A stretch of DNA of 64,000 nt from Pseudomonas putida (GTDB lineage Bacteria; Pseudomonadota; Gammaproteobacteria; Pseudomonadales; Pseudomonadaceae), in contig NZ_CP018846.1 of NCBI RefSeq assembly GCF_002025705.1, positions 3,463,501 through 3,527,500 on the forward strand. Direction: 5' to 3'. The notes below the pieces were generated by a model that saw only the letters and a list, made by a program, of their open reading frames with translations, did no database searches and was not told where the DNA came from. A program made the position numbers and the translations under genes. This document shows positions 44,813 through 55,911 of the stretch, piece after piece. Position 1 is the first letter of the stretch. Every line of letters starts with the position of its first letter.

Positions 44813-46141
44813 TCAGAGTACCCGTTTGATCAATGGCTCCAGCCGGCTGTAGCGCAGGCGGCGCAGGAATTTGCGCACTTCCTTGGGGTGCTCGGCCTTC
44901 TCGCCCAGTTCATCCGCCGTGCCGATTTGCGGCGCATGCCGGCGAATACTGTCCAGCTCCACCGCCCGCGGCACCAGCCACTGCCCTTGCGGGTCATCGA
45001 TCAGCAGCCCGTTTTCCAGGTCCAGGTTGAACCCGCGCGGGTTGAGGTTGTTGCCGGTCAGCAACGAATAACGCTGATCCACCCACACGCCCTTGGCGTG
45101 GAAGGTATGCCCCGGGTCGTTCCAGATCCGTATCTGCAACTGGCCACTGGCAATGGCGGCGTGGCGCCGCCGGGCAAAGGCGCGCAAGTTATCCTCGTAC
45201 AGGTACGGCAAGGCGCCGCTGGCACTGAACGGCTCGCCCGGGGCGATATAGAAATCGTTGGCGGTGCGGTGGCCGACGATCAGCTCGATGCGTACGCCAC
45301 GGTCCAGGGCATGGTCGATCTCGCGCATCACCACCCGTGGCGGGTTGAAGTACGGCGTGCTGATGATGATCTGCGCACGTGCCGCAGCCAGTAGCGCGCA
45401 CAATGCACGGTTGAGCGGGTTGCCACGGCCGACGCCAAGCAGCGGGATCACCCGCAGCCCCTGCCCCGGCATGGCGGCGGGTACCTCATAGGCCATGCGC
45501 CGCAAGCGCGCGCGCAAGCGCCGGATATCGCCGCGCAGGCTACGGGTAGCGGGTGGCGCGGGCAGGTCCAGGCGCGGCGTGGCGGTGTGGTGCAACAGGC
45601 GCCGGACCAGGTCGACCATGGCATCGGCCAGTGCCGGCGACTGGAACAGGTGGTAACGGTCCAGCCGGTAACGGTCGAACCGGTGCAGGTAGACGTTGTT
45701 CAGGCTGGCGCCGGTATAGATCACGCAATCGTCGATCACGCTGCCTTTCAGGTGCAGCACGCCAAACAGCTCGCGGGTCTGCACCGGCACGCCATGGATC
45801 ACCACGTCGAGCCCGCGCAACTGGCGCTGGGCCTGGTACCAGGCGGCGTTGCCCGGCTGGCGCCCGGCCCCCAGCAGGCCACGGCGGGCGCGGAACCAGT
45901 CGACCACGATGACGATTTCCAGGCTCGGCCGCTCGGCCTTGGCCTGGTACAGGGCATCGAGCACTTCCTGGCCAGCTTCGTCCTCCTGCAGGTACAAGGC
46001 GACGATGACGATACGCCGAGTCGCCGTGGCGATGCGTTCGACCAGGCAGGTGCGGTAAGCCGCGGCATCGGGCAACACCTGGATCGCCTCAGGGGCAATG
46101 GCGACGCCTGGCAGCGCCGCCAGCATGGATTCGGGGTTCAC
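44813..46141 (-). CDS. pssA: CDP-diacylglycerol-serine O-phosphatidyltransferase (PssA type I)
   Basis: A 442-residue phospholipase D-superfamily protein. Two HKD motifs are visible, HLKGSVID (near residue 160) followed by YTGASLNN, and HAKGVWVD (near 345) followed by TGNNLNPRGFNLDLENG. The overall layout, including ALYLQEDEAGQEVLDALYQA, GALPYLYEDNLRAFARR and the C-terminal basic tail ending in LEPLIKRVL, corresponds closely to E. coli PssA (451 residues) rather than to cardiolipin synthase, which lacks these segments and has N-terminal membrane helices. It makes phosphatidylserine for phosphatidylethanolamine synthesis. The start is GTG at 46141 after AAGGTG. Confidence 0.85.
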   Translation of the reverse strand: MNPESMLAALPGVAIAPEAIQVLPDAAAYRTCLVERIATATRRIVIVALYLQEDEAGQEVLDALYQAKAERPSLEIVIVVDWFRARRGLLGAGRQPGNAAWYQAQRQLRGLDVVIHGVPVQTRELFGVLHLKGSVIDDCVIYTGASLNNVYLHRFDRYRLDRYHLFQSPALADAMVDLVRRLLHHTATPRLDLPAPPATRSLRGDIRRLRARLRRMAYEVPAAMPGQGLRVIPLLGVGRGNPLNRALCALLAAARAQIIISTPYFNPPRVVMREIDHALDRGVRIELIVGHRTANDFYIAPGEPFSASGALPYLYEDNLRAFARRRHAAIASGQLQIRIWNDPGHTFHAKGVWVDQRYSLLTGNNLNPRGFNLDLENGLLIDDPQGQWLVPRAVELDSIRRHAPQIGTADELGEKAEHPKEVRKFLRRLRYSRLEPLIKRVL

Positions 46142-46298
46142 GTACGATCACCTTCTCTCTGCAATCAGGACCATTCCTGGCCGTTGCGCTCGGGGTGTAA
46201 GATCAGCCCGGCAACGACCTATAACAACAAGAAACGCGCGAGGCCTGTTTTCCCACTGCCCCTGACGACTACGCCTCAGCTTGCACAGGAAGATCGCA

Positions 46299-47291
46299 AT
46301 GGTCCACCCCGCTACTCCCAGCGTAACGCCCCCGACCAGAACCTTCGGATTTCTGGTGTTGCCCAACTTCACGACGATTGGCCTGGCGTCGGCAGTGGAA
46401 ACCCTGCGCATGGCCAACCTGGCAGCGCGCCTCCCCTTGTACCGTACCGTGCTGATTGCCGCCAGCCCGGAGCCGGTGGTAGCCAGCAATGGTATGCGCG
46501 TGCTGCCCGATCACAGCATCGCAGATGCCCCGGCGCTGGATGCCCTGTTCGTGGTCGGCGCCAACCCGATCGACCGCAGCCGCAGTGGCACCCGGGCACT
46601 GATCGACTGGCTGCGCCAGCTGGCCCGCCAACGCCTGCCGCTGGGCGGGATCTGCACCGGCAGCTACCTGCTGGCCAAGGCCGAACTGCTCGATGGCTAC
46701 CGCTGCACCATCCACTGGGAAGACCTGCAGGCCCTGCAGGAGCATTTCCCCGACATCATCATCTCAAGCCAGCTGTTCGAGCTGGACCGCGACCGTTTCA
46801 CCTGTTCCGGTGGGGTGGCGGCCATGGACATGATGCTGCAGCTGGTCGCCCGTCAGGCTGGCGGCCAGGGCATCGCCGCCAAGGCCGCCGAGCTGTTGCT
46901 GTGCGACCGTGTGCGGGGGGAACGCGAGCGCCAGCGTGTGCCGTTGCGAACCTTGCTCGGCAGTGCCCAGCCCAAGCTGAGCCAGGTAGTGGCGATCATG
47001 GAGGCAAACCTGGAGGAACCGCTGGCGCTGGAGGAGTTGGCAAGCCTCAACGAAGTGACCGTGCGCCAGCTGGAGCGCTTGTTCCATAAATACCTGCAGC
47101 GCACCCCCAGCCAGTATTACCTGGAGCTACGCCTGTCACGGGCAAGGGAACTGCTGTTGCGCAGTGACGTACAGGTGCGCGAGGTGGCACTGGCCTGCGG
47201 GTTCAGCTCACCGGCACATTTTTCCAAAAGCTACAGCCGTTTCTTTGGCCTGTCACCGCTGGGCGAGCGGCGGCAGGCTTCGTTGCACTGA
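46299..47291 (+). CDS. GlxA family transcriptional regulator (AraC type with GATase1-like domain)
   Basis: A 330-residue regulator. The N-terminal domain (residues about 14-185) is a DJ-1/PfpI-like fold, including the region GGICTGSYLLAKAELLDGYR. The C-terminal AraC-type double helix-turn-helix covers about 230-325, with LALEELASLNEVTVRQLERL and VREVALACGFSSPAHFSKSY. The ATG at 46299 follows AGGAAG; the TTG at 46281 is not needed. Regulators of this class in Pseudomonas (GbdR, CdhR, SouR) respond to glycine betaine, carnitine and sarcosine, so it may control the nearby creatinase locus, whose product is sarcosine. That link is inference. Confidence 0.88.
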   Translation: MVHPATPSVTPPTRTFGFLVLPNFTTIGLASAVETLRMANLAARLPLYRTVLIAASPEPVVASNGMRVLPDHSIADAPALDALFVVGANPIDRSRSGTRALIDWLRQLARQRLPLGGICTGSYLLAKAELLDGYRCTIHWEDLQALQEHFPDIIISSQLFELDRDRFTCSGGVAAMDMMLQLVARQAGGQGIAAKAAELLLCDRVRGERERQRVPLRTLLGSAQPKLSQVVAIMEANLEEPLALEELASLNEVTVRQLERLFHKYLQRTPSQYYLELRLSRARELLLRSDVQVREVALACGFSSPAHFSKSYSRFFGLSPLGERRQASLH

Positions 47292-47305
47292 CCGGCTTTA
47301 CCGCC

Positions 47306-48640
47306 TCAATCCTTCAAGGCCGAATGTGCTGTCTCGCGGCACATCAACATCGCCAGCAAGGCCACCAGCGCCGCCGCCAGCAGGTAACCGGCCGGCGCCA
47401 GCTTGCTGCCGGTGGCCTGGATCAGCCATGTGGCAATGAACGGCGCGGTGCCGCCAAACAGCGCATTGGCCAGGTTGAAGCTCAAGGCAAAGCCACTGAA
47501 GCGCACAGAGGTCGGGAAGATTTCGGCGAGCAGGCACGGCAAGGTGCCGTCGTTCATGGCCAGCATTGCACCGAAAAAGATCTGGATTGCCAGGATCACC
47601 AGCAGCGGCTGGCCATCCAGCAGCTTGAACAGCGGCACGGTGAGGCCGAGAAAGAGCAACGAAGCCACCACCAGCATGGCCTTGCGGCCGAACTGGTCGG
47701 ACAACCGCCCCATCAGGAAGATCAGGCCGATGTAGGTGGCCAGTGACACCGTCGAGGCGATGAACGAGTCGCGCTCGCTCATGCCCATTTCGCTGGACAG
47801 GTAGGTCGGCATGTAACTGAGCAACAGGTAGAACGCCACAGCATTGAGGCAGGTGACACCGATGCCGATGGCCAGGCTGCGACGGTGGTTGGCCAGCAGC
47901 TCGCGGATCGGTGCAGGGGTCATGCAGGCCTTGCGTTCCAGGCGCTGCTCCATTTCCAGAAACTTCGGCGAATCCTGCAAGTTCATGCGGATGTACCGGC
48001 CCACCAGGCCGAACGGCGCAGCCAGCAGAAACGGCAGGCGCCAGCCCCAGCTTTGCAGCTCTTCGTTGCTCAACAGCTCATGCAGCACCGCGACGAACGC
48101 CGCACCAAACAGCAACCCCGCAGCCGTGCTGGCCGGCACGATGCTGGTGTACAGCCCGCGCCGGCCTGGCGGCGCGTATTCGGCAAGAAATGCCGCCGCC
48201 CCGGCATATTCCCCCGAGGCGGAAAAGCCCTGTACCAGGCGGATCAGCAGCAACAGGCAGGGCGCCCAAAAGCCGATTTGTGCATAGCCCGGCAGCAGGC
48301 CGATGCAGAATGTCGAAAGCGACATGATCAGGATTGACCACGACAAGGCATTGCGCCGCCCATGGCGGTCACCGAAATGGCCCCAGACCACGCCACCCAG
48401 CGGGCGCACCAGAAATGACAGGGCAAATACCGCGAAGGTTGCCAGCAGGCCGCTGGTCTTGTCAGTTTGCGGGAAGAACGTGGCGGCAATGATGGTGGCG
48501 AGGTAACCGTAGGCAGCGTAGTCGAACCATTCGACGAAGTTGCCCATGAAACTGGCACGTGCGGCCTTGCGCAGGGCTTGGCGTTCGGCACCGGGGGCGG
48601 CGCCGTCGAGGGTGGGAGCATTGAAGGTGGTGCTGGACAT
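47306..48640 (-). CDS. MFS transporter, metabolite:H+ symporter family
   Basis: A 444-residue permease with 12 helices, of the MHS type (ProP, ShiA, KgtP, citrate carriers). It has SFMGNFVEWFDYAAYGYLAT near residues 30-49, GHFGDRHGRRNALSWSI near 85-101, LLLIRLVQGFSASGEYAGAA near 130-149 and GRLSDQFGRKAMLVV in the second half. MHS proteins import zwitterions and organic acids with protons. It lies between the GlxA regulator (convergent, 14 bp apart) and creatinase (same strand, upstream of it), so creatine or a related compound is a plausible substrate. Confidence 0.88.
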   Translation of the reverse strand: MSSTTFNAPTLDGAAPGAERQALRKAARASFMGNFVEWFDYAAYGYLATIIAATFFPQTDKTSGLLATFAVFALSFLVRPLGGVVWGHFGDRHGRRNALSWSILIMSLSTFCIGLLPGYAQIGFWAPCLLLLIRLVQGFSASGEYAGAAAFLAEYAPPGRRGLYTSIVPASTAAGLLFGAAFVAVLHELLSNEELQSWGWRLPFLLAAPFGLVGRYIRMNLQDSPKFLEMEQRLERKACMTPAPIRELLANHRRSLAIGIGVTCLNAVAFYLLLSYMPTYLSSEMGMSERDSFIASTVSLATYIGLIFLMGRLSDQFGRKAMLVVASLLFLGLTVPLFKLLDGQPLLVILAIQIFFGAMLAMNDGTLPCLLAEIFPTSVRFSGFALSFNLANALFGGTAPFIATWLIQATGSKLAPAGYLLAAALVALLAMLMCRETAHSALKD

Positions 48641-48710
48641 GACGAATACCCTCTGATTCTTCTAATTGGCGGCAGGGTCTGGTGGTCATACAGTGGTTTT
48701 TTGTTGTCCG

Positions 48711-48803
48711 GGCCGGCCTCTTCGCGGCTAAAGCCGCTCCCACAGGTATTTCACCGGCCTTCAGGGTGGTGGTAACTCTGTGGGAGCGGCTTCAGCCGCG
48801 AAG
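48711..48803. repeat. REPIN: inverted pair of REP palindromes
   Basis: The arms are CTTCGCGGCTAAAGCCGCTC at about 48718-48737, continuing CCACAG, and the opposed copy GAGCGGCTTCAGCCGCGAAG at 48784-48803. They enclose about 35 bp, between creatinase and the MFS gene. Confidence 0.8.
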
Positions 48804-48819
48804 CAGGCGACGCCGATGC

Positions 48820-50031
48820 TTATTTGCGAATGATGTTGTGCTCTGGCCCGAACGGGAACTTGGTAATGTTCTCGGCACCGCTCTCATTGACGATCAGGAT
48901 GTCATGTTCGCGGTAACCACCCGCCCCCGGTCGCCCTTCGGGCAGCATGATCATTGGCTCGATCGACACCACCATGCCCGGCTCCAGTACCGTGTCGATG
49001 TCTTCGCGCAGCTCCAGCCCGGCCTCGCGGCCGTAGTAGTGGCTCAGTGTGCCGAAGGAGTGGCCATAGCCAAACGTGCGGTACTGCAGCAGGTCGTGGC
49101 GCAGGAAGATCTCGTTCAGCTCATGGGCGATGTCGCAGCAACGCATGCCCGGGCGCACCAGCTTCAGGCCGGCCTCATGGACCTCGACGTTGGCCTGCCA
49201 CAGGCGCAGGTGATCGTCCGGGCAATGGTCGAGAAACAAGGTGCGCTCCAGCGCGGTGTAGTACCCGGCGATCATCGGGAAACAGTTGAGGCTGAGGATG
49301 TCGCCCTTGTTGACCTTGCGGCTGGTGACCGGGTTATGCGCGCCGTCGGTGTTGAGCCCGGACTGGAACCAGGTCCAGGTGTCCATCAGCTCGCTGTCAG
49401 GGAAGCTGCGGGCGATCTCGCGGACCATCGCCTGGGTGGCATGCAGCGCCACTTCATGTTCTGGCACCTGGTCACGCAGTGCTTCGACCACGGCCGCCCC
49501 ACCGATGTCGGCAACCCGTGCGCCATGGCGGATCAGCGCCTGTTCCTCGGCCGACTTGATCATGCGCATGCGCATGCACGCGGCACCGATGTCCAGCAGC
49601 TCGGCCCTTGGGTAGCAGGCCGCAAGCTTGGCGTGGTTCTGCAGGTTGAGGTGGTCGTATTCGACGCCGATGCGCGAGGCCAGCGGCAAGGCTTGCTGGA
49701 TGGCGACGAAGTAGTTGTCGCGCTGCCAGTCGGTATAGACGATGTTGTCGGTACCCACCGTGCGCCGCCAAGGCTGGCCGCCGTCGATGTTGGCGCTGAT
49801 CGACACCACCTTGTCCTGGGTGACTACCAGGGCGTAGGGGCGGCCGAACGAGCAGTAGAGGAAGTCGCTGTAGTAGTTGACGTTGTGGTACGAGGTGAAG
49901 ATGGCCGCCTCGATGTCCTGTTCGGCCATGTAGGCCCGCAGGCGGGCATGACGGGCGGCGTACTCCTGAGCGGAGAAGGTCGGCTTGACCTTTTCGCCAT
50001 TGCGGATTTTCAGGGTCTGGGGCATTTGCAT
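48820..50031 (-). CDS. Creatinase (creatine amidinohydrolase)
   Basis: A 403-residue M24-family (pita-bread fold) protein. It has the length and, in the long segments I recall, nearly the sequence of the structurally known P. putida creatinase. The catalytic His232 (DGAHNP) and Glu262 (TALERTLFLDH) fall at the same numbers, and the region GHSFGTLSHYYGREAGLEL is kept. It hydrolyses creatine to sarcosine and urea without a metal ion. The ATG at 50031 follows AGGAAC. The neighbours are an MHS-type carrier and a GlxA-type regulator, likely a creatine utilisation locus. Xaa-Pro peptidase activity is unlikely, as the aminopeptidase metal-ligand set is not seen. Confidence 0.93.
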   Translation of the reverse strand: MQMPQTLKIRNGEKVKPTFSAQEYAARHARLRAYMAEQDIEAAIFTSYHNVNYYSDFLYCSFGRPYALVVTQDKVVSISANIDGGQPWRRTVGTDNIVYTDWQRDNYFVAIQQALPLASRIGVEYDHLNLQNHAKLAACYPRAELLDIGAACMRMRMIKSAEEQALIRHGARVADIGGAAVVEALRDQVPEHEVALHATQAMVREIARSFPDSELMDTWTWFQSGLNTDGAHNPVTSRKVNKGDILSLNCFPMIAGYYTALERTLFLDHCPDDHLRLWQANVEVHEAGLKLVRPGMRCCDIAHELNEIFLRHDLLQYRTFGYGHSFGTLSHYYGREAGLELREDIDTVLEPGMVVSIEPMIMLPEGRPGAGGYREHDILIVNESGAENITKFPFGPEHNIIRK

Positions 50032-50147
50032 GGTCGGTGTTCCTTGTGGTTGTGAGCACGCTGTTCAGGCCGGCCGCCTGGAAAGCATTGCAACAGAACC
50101 GACGAGGACGCTTTTGTATCTATCCGACCTGGAATTGGCGGGATGGC

Positions 50148-50220
50148 CATTGGGGCTGCGCTGCAGCCCTTTCGCGACACAAGGCCGCTCCTACAGGAGA
50201 TCGCGGTCTCTTGTAGGAGC
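50148..50220. repeat. Repeat unit, left copy of a tandem split by the IS element
   Basis: A 73-bp unit CATTGGGGCTGCGCTGCAGC to TTGTAGGAGC; 71 bp of it (50150-50220) are identical to 51476-51546. It contains the opposed GGCCGCTCCTACAG and TTGTAGGAGC arms. Confidence 0.9.
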
Positions 50221-50261
50221 CATTGTGATCTGGTCAAGTAATTTTGGACACCGGTTAAGGT

Positions 50262-51059
50262 TCATGCCGCTGCCCTGAGCTTTTCCTCCATAGCTACCGG
50301 GGTCTCGTAGCCGTTGTAGCTGTGGAGACGCTTTAGGTTGTAGCGCACCAAATAAGCCATGATGTCGGCTTTAGCTTCAGCTTCGGATTCATAGCCTCCT
50401 GCTGGCACCCATTCTGATTTCAATGCCCCGAAGAATCGCTCCATGGCCGCATTGTCCCAGCATTGGCCACGGTGGCTCATGCTCTGTTTCAAGCTGCACT
50501 CTTCAAGTACAGCCCTGAATTTATGGCTGGTGTACTGACAACCTTGATCTGAATGAAACATCACGCCCGTAGGCTTGCCTCTGGACTCAGACGCCATGCG
50601 CAGCGCGTCACAGGCCAACTTGGCATCAGCAGTCATTGAAAACGCCCAGCCCACAACTCGGCGTGCGTACAAGTCGATTACTGCGGCCAAGTACAGCCAA
50701 CGTCTGCCAACCTGAATGTAAGTCACATCGCCACACCAGACCTCGTTGATCGTTGAAACCTTGAAGTTTCGCTTCAGTTGGTTTTCCGCAATCAGTGCTT
50801 CCGTGCCTGATGACCGATACCGGTGTGGCCTACGCTGCCGGCATTTCAGGCCAGCTTCACGCATAAGCGCACGCACTTTGTAACGCCCAACCACATGGCC
50901 TTCACGCCGCAGTTCTTGCATCAACGTGCGTGAACCCGCGGAGCTTCGTGACGCCATGAAGTGATTGATTACACGCGAGCGTAGAGCATCCCTGCCGGGA
51001 TTCTCACGCCCTTGGCGTTTGCGCCATGCATAGAAACTACTGCGTTTGACCCCAAGCAC
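50262..51059 (-). CDS. IS3-family transposase OrfB (catalytic DDE part)
   Basis: A 265-residue rve-type integrase domain, with an HTH_21 region at its start (VINHFMASRSSAGSRTLMQE, then VGRYKVRALMREAGLK). The catalytic residues are Asp in WCGDVTYIQ, Asp in FHSDQGCQYTS and Glu in NAAMERFFGALK. The frame is open upstream to the slippery site at 51149-51155, so the functional product is an OrfAB fusion made by -1 frameshifting; the GTG at 51059 is only a formal start. Confidence 0.93.
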   Translation of the reverse strand: MLGVKRSSFYAWRKRQGRENPGRDALRSRVINHFMASRSSAGSRTLMQELRREGHVVGRYKVRALMREAGLKCRQRRPHRYRSSGTEALIAENQLKRNFKVSTINEVWCGDVTYIQVGRRWLYLAAVIDLYARRVVGWAFSMTADAKLACDALRMASESRGKPTGVMFHSDQGCQYTSHKFRAVLEECSLKQSMSHRGQCWDNAAMERFFGALKSEWVPAGGYESEAEAKADIMAYLVRYNLKRLHSYNGYETPVAMEEKLRAAA

Positions 51060-51103
51060 ACGACAGCAGTCGACAACACCGTATTGCTCACTCAGCTCGT
51101 TGA

Positions 51104-51406
51104 TCAGCGAGAACGATCTTTGGAGTCCCGAAGCAGGAGAGCACTGGCCTTTTTTAGGATTTCGATATCCCGATCCTTTTGACGAACCAATGCTTCCAGC
51201 TCTTCGATACGTTGCTGCTCCGGAGTGATGGCTTTGGCTCCAGTCGGAACCTTACCCTCTCTCTCCTGGCGTACCTGCTCAACCCAACGGCGAAGGGCTG
51301 TACGGCCAATCCCGAGGATTTCGCATACCTCAGGAACTGACTGGCCACCGTCCAGGACCATTTCGGCAGCTTGGATTTTGTGTTCTTTCGAATAAGACTT
51401 GCGCAC
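51104..51406 (-). CDS. IS3-family transposase OrfA (DNA-binding part)
   Basis: About 100 residues with a helix-turn-helix (KIQAAEMVLDGGQSVPEVCE, then GRTALRRWVEQ) and a leucine-zipper-like coil (QQRIEELEALVRQKDRDIEI). I start at the GTG at 51406, preceded by GGAGG; an in-frame ATG at 51463 falls in the terminal inverted repeat. It binds the IS ends and, by frameshift, makes OrfAB. Confidence 0.85.
   Translation of the reverse strand: MRKSYSKEHKIQAAEMVLDGGQSVPEVCEILGIGRTALRRWVEQVRQEREGKVPTGAKAITPEQQRIEELEALVRQKDRDIEILKKASALLLRDSKDRSR
51149..51155 (-). other. Programmed -1 frameshift site of the IS3 element
   Basis: On the minus strand the heptamer A-AAA-AAG occurs in frame near the end of orfA. 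Slipping back one base moves ribosomes into the orfB frame, which is open from this point. Confidence 0.85.
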
Positions 51407-51475
51407 TGATTTTGCCTCCAATTGGGCGCCATCATAGCGCCCGATGAAGGTGTCCAAAATCATTAGGCCAGTTCA

Positions 51476-51546
51476 TTGGGGCTGCGCTGCAGCCCTTTCG
51501 CGACACAAGGCCGCTCCTACAGGAGATCGCGGTCTCTTGTAGGAGC
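51476..51546. repeat. Repeat unit, right copy of the tandem
   Basis: 71 bp identical to 50150-50220, continuing into GGCC so that its arms are complete: GGCCGCTCCTACAG and TTGTAGGAGCGGCC. Confidence 0.9.
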
Positions 51547-51572
51547 GGCCTTGCCGGGGCGCCGGACCGGTC

Positions 51573-51596
51573 GGAAAAGGGCGCAAAGCGCCCCCG
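51573..51596 (-). terminator. Rho-independent terminator of katG
   Basis: On the minus strand GGGCGC-TTT-GCGCCC-TTTT directly after the katG stop codon (51599-51601). Confidence 0.8.
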
Positions 51597-51598
51597 CT

Positions 51599-54194
<2,596 letters not shown>

Positions 54195-55103
54195 ATGAAC
54201 CGCAACGACCTGCGCCGCGTCGACATGAACCTGCTGGTGCTTTTCGAAGCCCTGATGATCGAACGCAACCTGACCCGCGTCGGCGAAAAGCTGTTCATCA
54301 CCCAGTCCACGGTCAGCGCCGCCCTCGCCCGCCTGCGCGAGCTGTTCGACGACCCGCTGCTGATCCGCAGCGGCCGGGCCATGGAACCGACACCCCGGGC
54401 CATGCAGATCTTCGCCGAGCTGGGCCCGGCCATGGACGTGATCTCGTCGGCCATCAGCCGCGCCCGCGACTTCGACCCGGCCAACAGTTGCAACCAGTTC
54501 CGCCTGGGCCTTTCGGACGACGCCGAGTTCGGCCTGTTCCCGGCCCTGCTGCAGGCCTTGCGCGAAGAAGCGCCCGACATCAGCGTGGTGGTGCGCCGCG
54601 CCAACTTCCTGCTGATGCCGGGGCTGCTGGCCAGTGGCGAGATTTCCGTGGGCGTGAGCTACACCACCGACCTGCCGGCCACCGCCAAACGCCGCAAACT
54701 GCGCGATATCGGCGTGCGCGTGCTGCGCGCCGACGACCGCCCGGGCCCGCTGACCCTCGACGAGTACTGCGCCCGGCCCCATGTGATGGTGTCGTTCTCC
54801 GGTGACATGAGCGGCAACATCGACCTCGACCTGGCGCGTATCGGCCGCTGCCGCAAAGTGGTGCTGGCCGTGCCGCAGTTCGGCAGCCTGCGTGCGCTGC
54901 TGCGCAACACCGAACTGATCGCCACCGTGCCAGACTACGCCGCCTGCGCCCTGGCCGACGATGGCAGCCTGCGCGCCGACCCGGCCCCGTTCGAAATCAC
55001 CGAGGCCGAGCTGTCGATGGTGTGGAGCGGCGCCCACGACAACGACCCGGCCGAACGCTGGTTGCGCGAGCGCATCCTGCAGTACATGGCCCGCCCGAGC
55101 TGA
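54195..55103 (+). CDS. LysR family transcriptional regulator (NodD-like subgroup)
   Basis: A 302-residue LysR regulator. The helix-turn-helix is in the first 70 residues (ALMIERNLTRVGEKLFITQS, then LIRSGRAMEPTPRAMQIF), in the NodD/SyrM style with the start DLRRVDMNLLVLFEALM. The in-frame extension to 54069 has no ribosome site and is left out. It is divergent from katG but is not OxyR: the paired redox cysteines with OxyR context are absent. Its target could be katG or a distant operon. Confidence 0.88.
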   Translation: MNRNDLRRVDMNLLVLFEALMIERNLTRVGEKLFITQSTVSAALARLRELFDDPLLIRSGRAMEPTPRAMQIFAELGPAMDVISSAISRARDFDPANSCNQFRLGLSDDAEFGLFPALLQALREEAPDISVVVRRANFLLMPGLLASGEISVGVSYTTDLPATAKRRKLRDIGVRVLRADDRPGPLTLDEYCARPHVMVSFSGDMSGNIDLDLARIGRCRKVVLAVPQFGSLRALLRNTELIATVPDYAACALADDGSLRADPAPFEITEAELSMVWSGAHDNDPAERWLRERILQYMARPS

Positions 55104-55204
55104 TTCATCGACTTCATCGATAGCCACCATGAATGCCATCAAGTTCCGCCGCCGCTGCTGCGGGCGGAAGATGGCGGCATTCACTGATCGATGAGGCGCT
55201 CCCC

Positions 55205-55804
55205 ATGAAAACCGGCATGCTCGCTGCCCTGCTCGCCCTGTTCGCTGCCCTTGGCGGTTGTGCCGCGCCGGCTAGCCAGCAGGGTGCCCAGCCCTACGGG
55301 CACTTCTACTCGGCCACGGCCATTTCCAGCGTCGCGCTGGCCCCGGGGCAGCGCGTGGCCGTACTGCTCGGGCGCAATGCCGAAAGCACCCTCAACTACC
55401 TGCAGCAGCACCGTGGCGAGGCGGCAACCAGGCAGCAACCGCGCAGCATTCCGGTGGCCACCCTCAGCGGTGGCAGCCAGGCCTACGACTGGCTGGCACG
55501 TTCGCTGGCCCAGCAGTTCGCCGAGGTGACCTTCTATGAAGACCTGGACAGCCTGCTCGCCGACCATCCGGACGTGATCGTGCTGCTGGACAGCGAAAGC
55601 CGCCTGGCCACGGCCGACATCGAGAGCCGGGTGGTGGCGCGCTTCTTCGACAGCCAGCTGAGCTACATCGGCCGCGCCGAAGGGCGCGCGCACAAGGAGG
55701 TCAACGACGTGGCGCGGATGCTGGACGATGAACAGGCCGCCAAGGCCGATGCCCTGCGCGATTTCGACACCTCGCTGCAACGCTTGCTGGGCAGCAAGGT
55801 GTAA
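55205..55804 (+). CDS. Predicted lipoprotein, function unknown
   Basis: A 199-residue protein with a lipoprotein signal; the lipobox LGGC is near residue 18. The mature part has no domain I recognise. It includes a region of acidic and alternating residues (ESRLATADIESRVVARFFDS) and a helical C-terminus. Start at the ATG at 55205; the open frame begins earlier at 55133 without a signal sequence. It is transcribed after the LysR gene with a 100-bp gap. Confidence 0.7.
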   Translation: MKTGMLAALLALFAALGGCAAPASQQGAQPYGHFYSATAISSVALAPGQRVAVLLGRNAESTLNYLQQHRGEAATRQQPRSIPVATLSGGSQAYDWLARSLAQQFAEVTFYEDLDSLLADHPDVIVLLDSESRLATADIESRVVARFFDSQLSYIGRAEGRAHKEVNDVARMLDDEQAAKADALRDFDTSLQRLLGSKV

Positions 55805-55911
55805 GGCGTAACGACGCTCCGGCAGAAAGCAGGGAACTCCCACCACTCGCCCGCCATCTTAAACACTGAGTGGTTTATTTCCTTGTGCTTCACGTTACTG
55901 GAGAACACGAC

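Larger units (their letters stand above)
50226..51475 (-). mobile_element. IS3-family insertion sequence, complete, about 1250 bp
   Basis: Terminal inverted repeats of about 27 bp: the left end reads TGATCTGGTC, then ATTTTGGACACC; the right end, reversed, reads TGAACTGGCC, then ATTTTGGACACC, with five mismatches overall. The 3-bp direct repeat TTG flanks it (50223-50225 and 51476-51478). It holds orfA and orfB on the minus strand joined by an A6G slippery site. Both termini and the transposase catalytic residues look intact, so it may be active. It has inserted at the joint of two tandem 73-bp repeat units. Confidence 0.9.

Noticed and set aside
45587..47089. 500-codon plus-strand frame across pssA and the GlxA regulator
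   Set aside because: It crosses two well-supported genes in other frames, and its translation has low-complexity Arg/Gly/Pro-rich composition.
48820..50031. Xaa-Pro aminopeptidase
   Set aside because: Same fold, but residues and near full-length sequence pattern match creatinase; the peptidase metal ligands are not seen.
48682..50055. 457-codon plus-strand frame opposite creatinase
   Set aside because: It is a shadow of creatinase, whose active-site residues are certain.
50150..51546. 71-bp flanking repeats as the target-site duplication of the IS
   Set aside because: IS3-family duplications are 3-5 bp; the TTG next to the inverted repeats fits, and the longer repeat is explained by an older tandem repeat.
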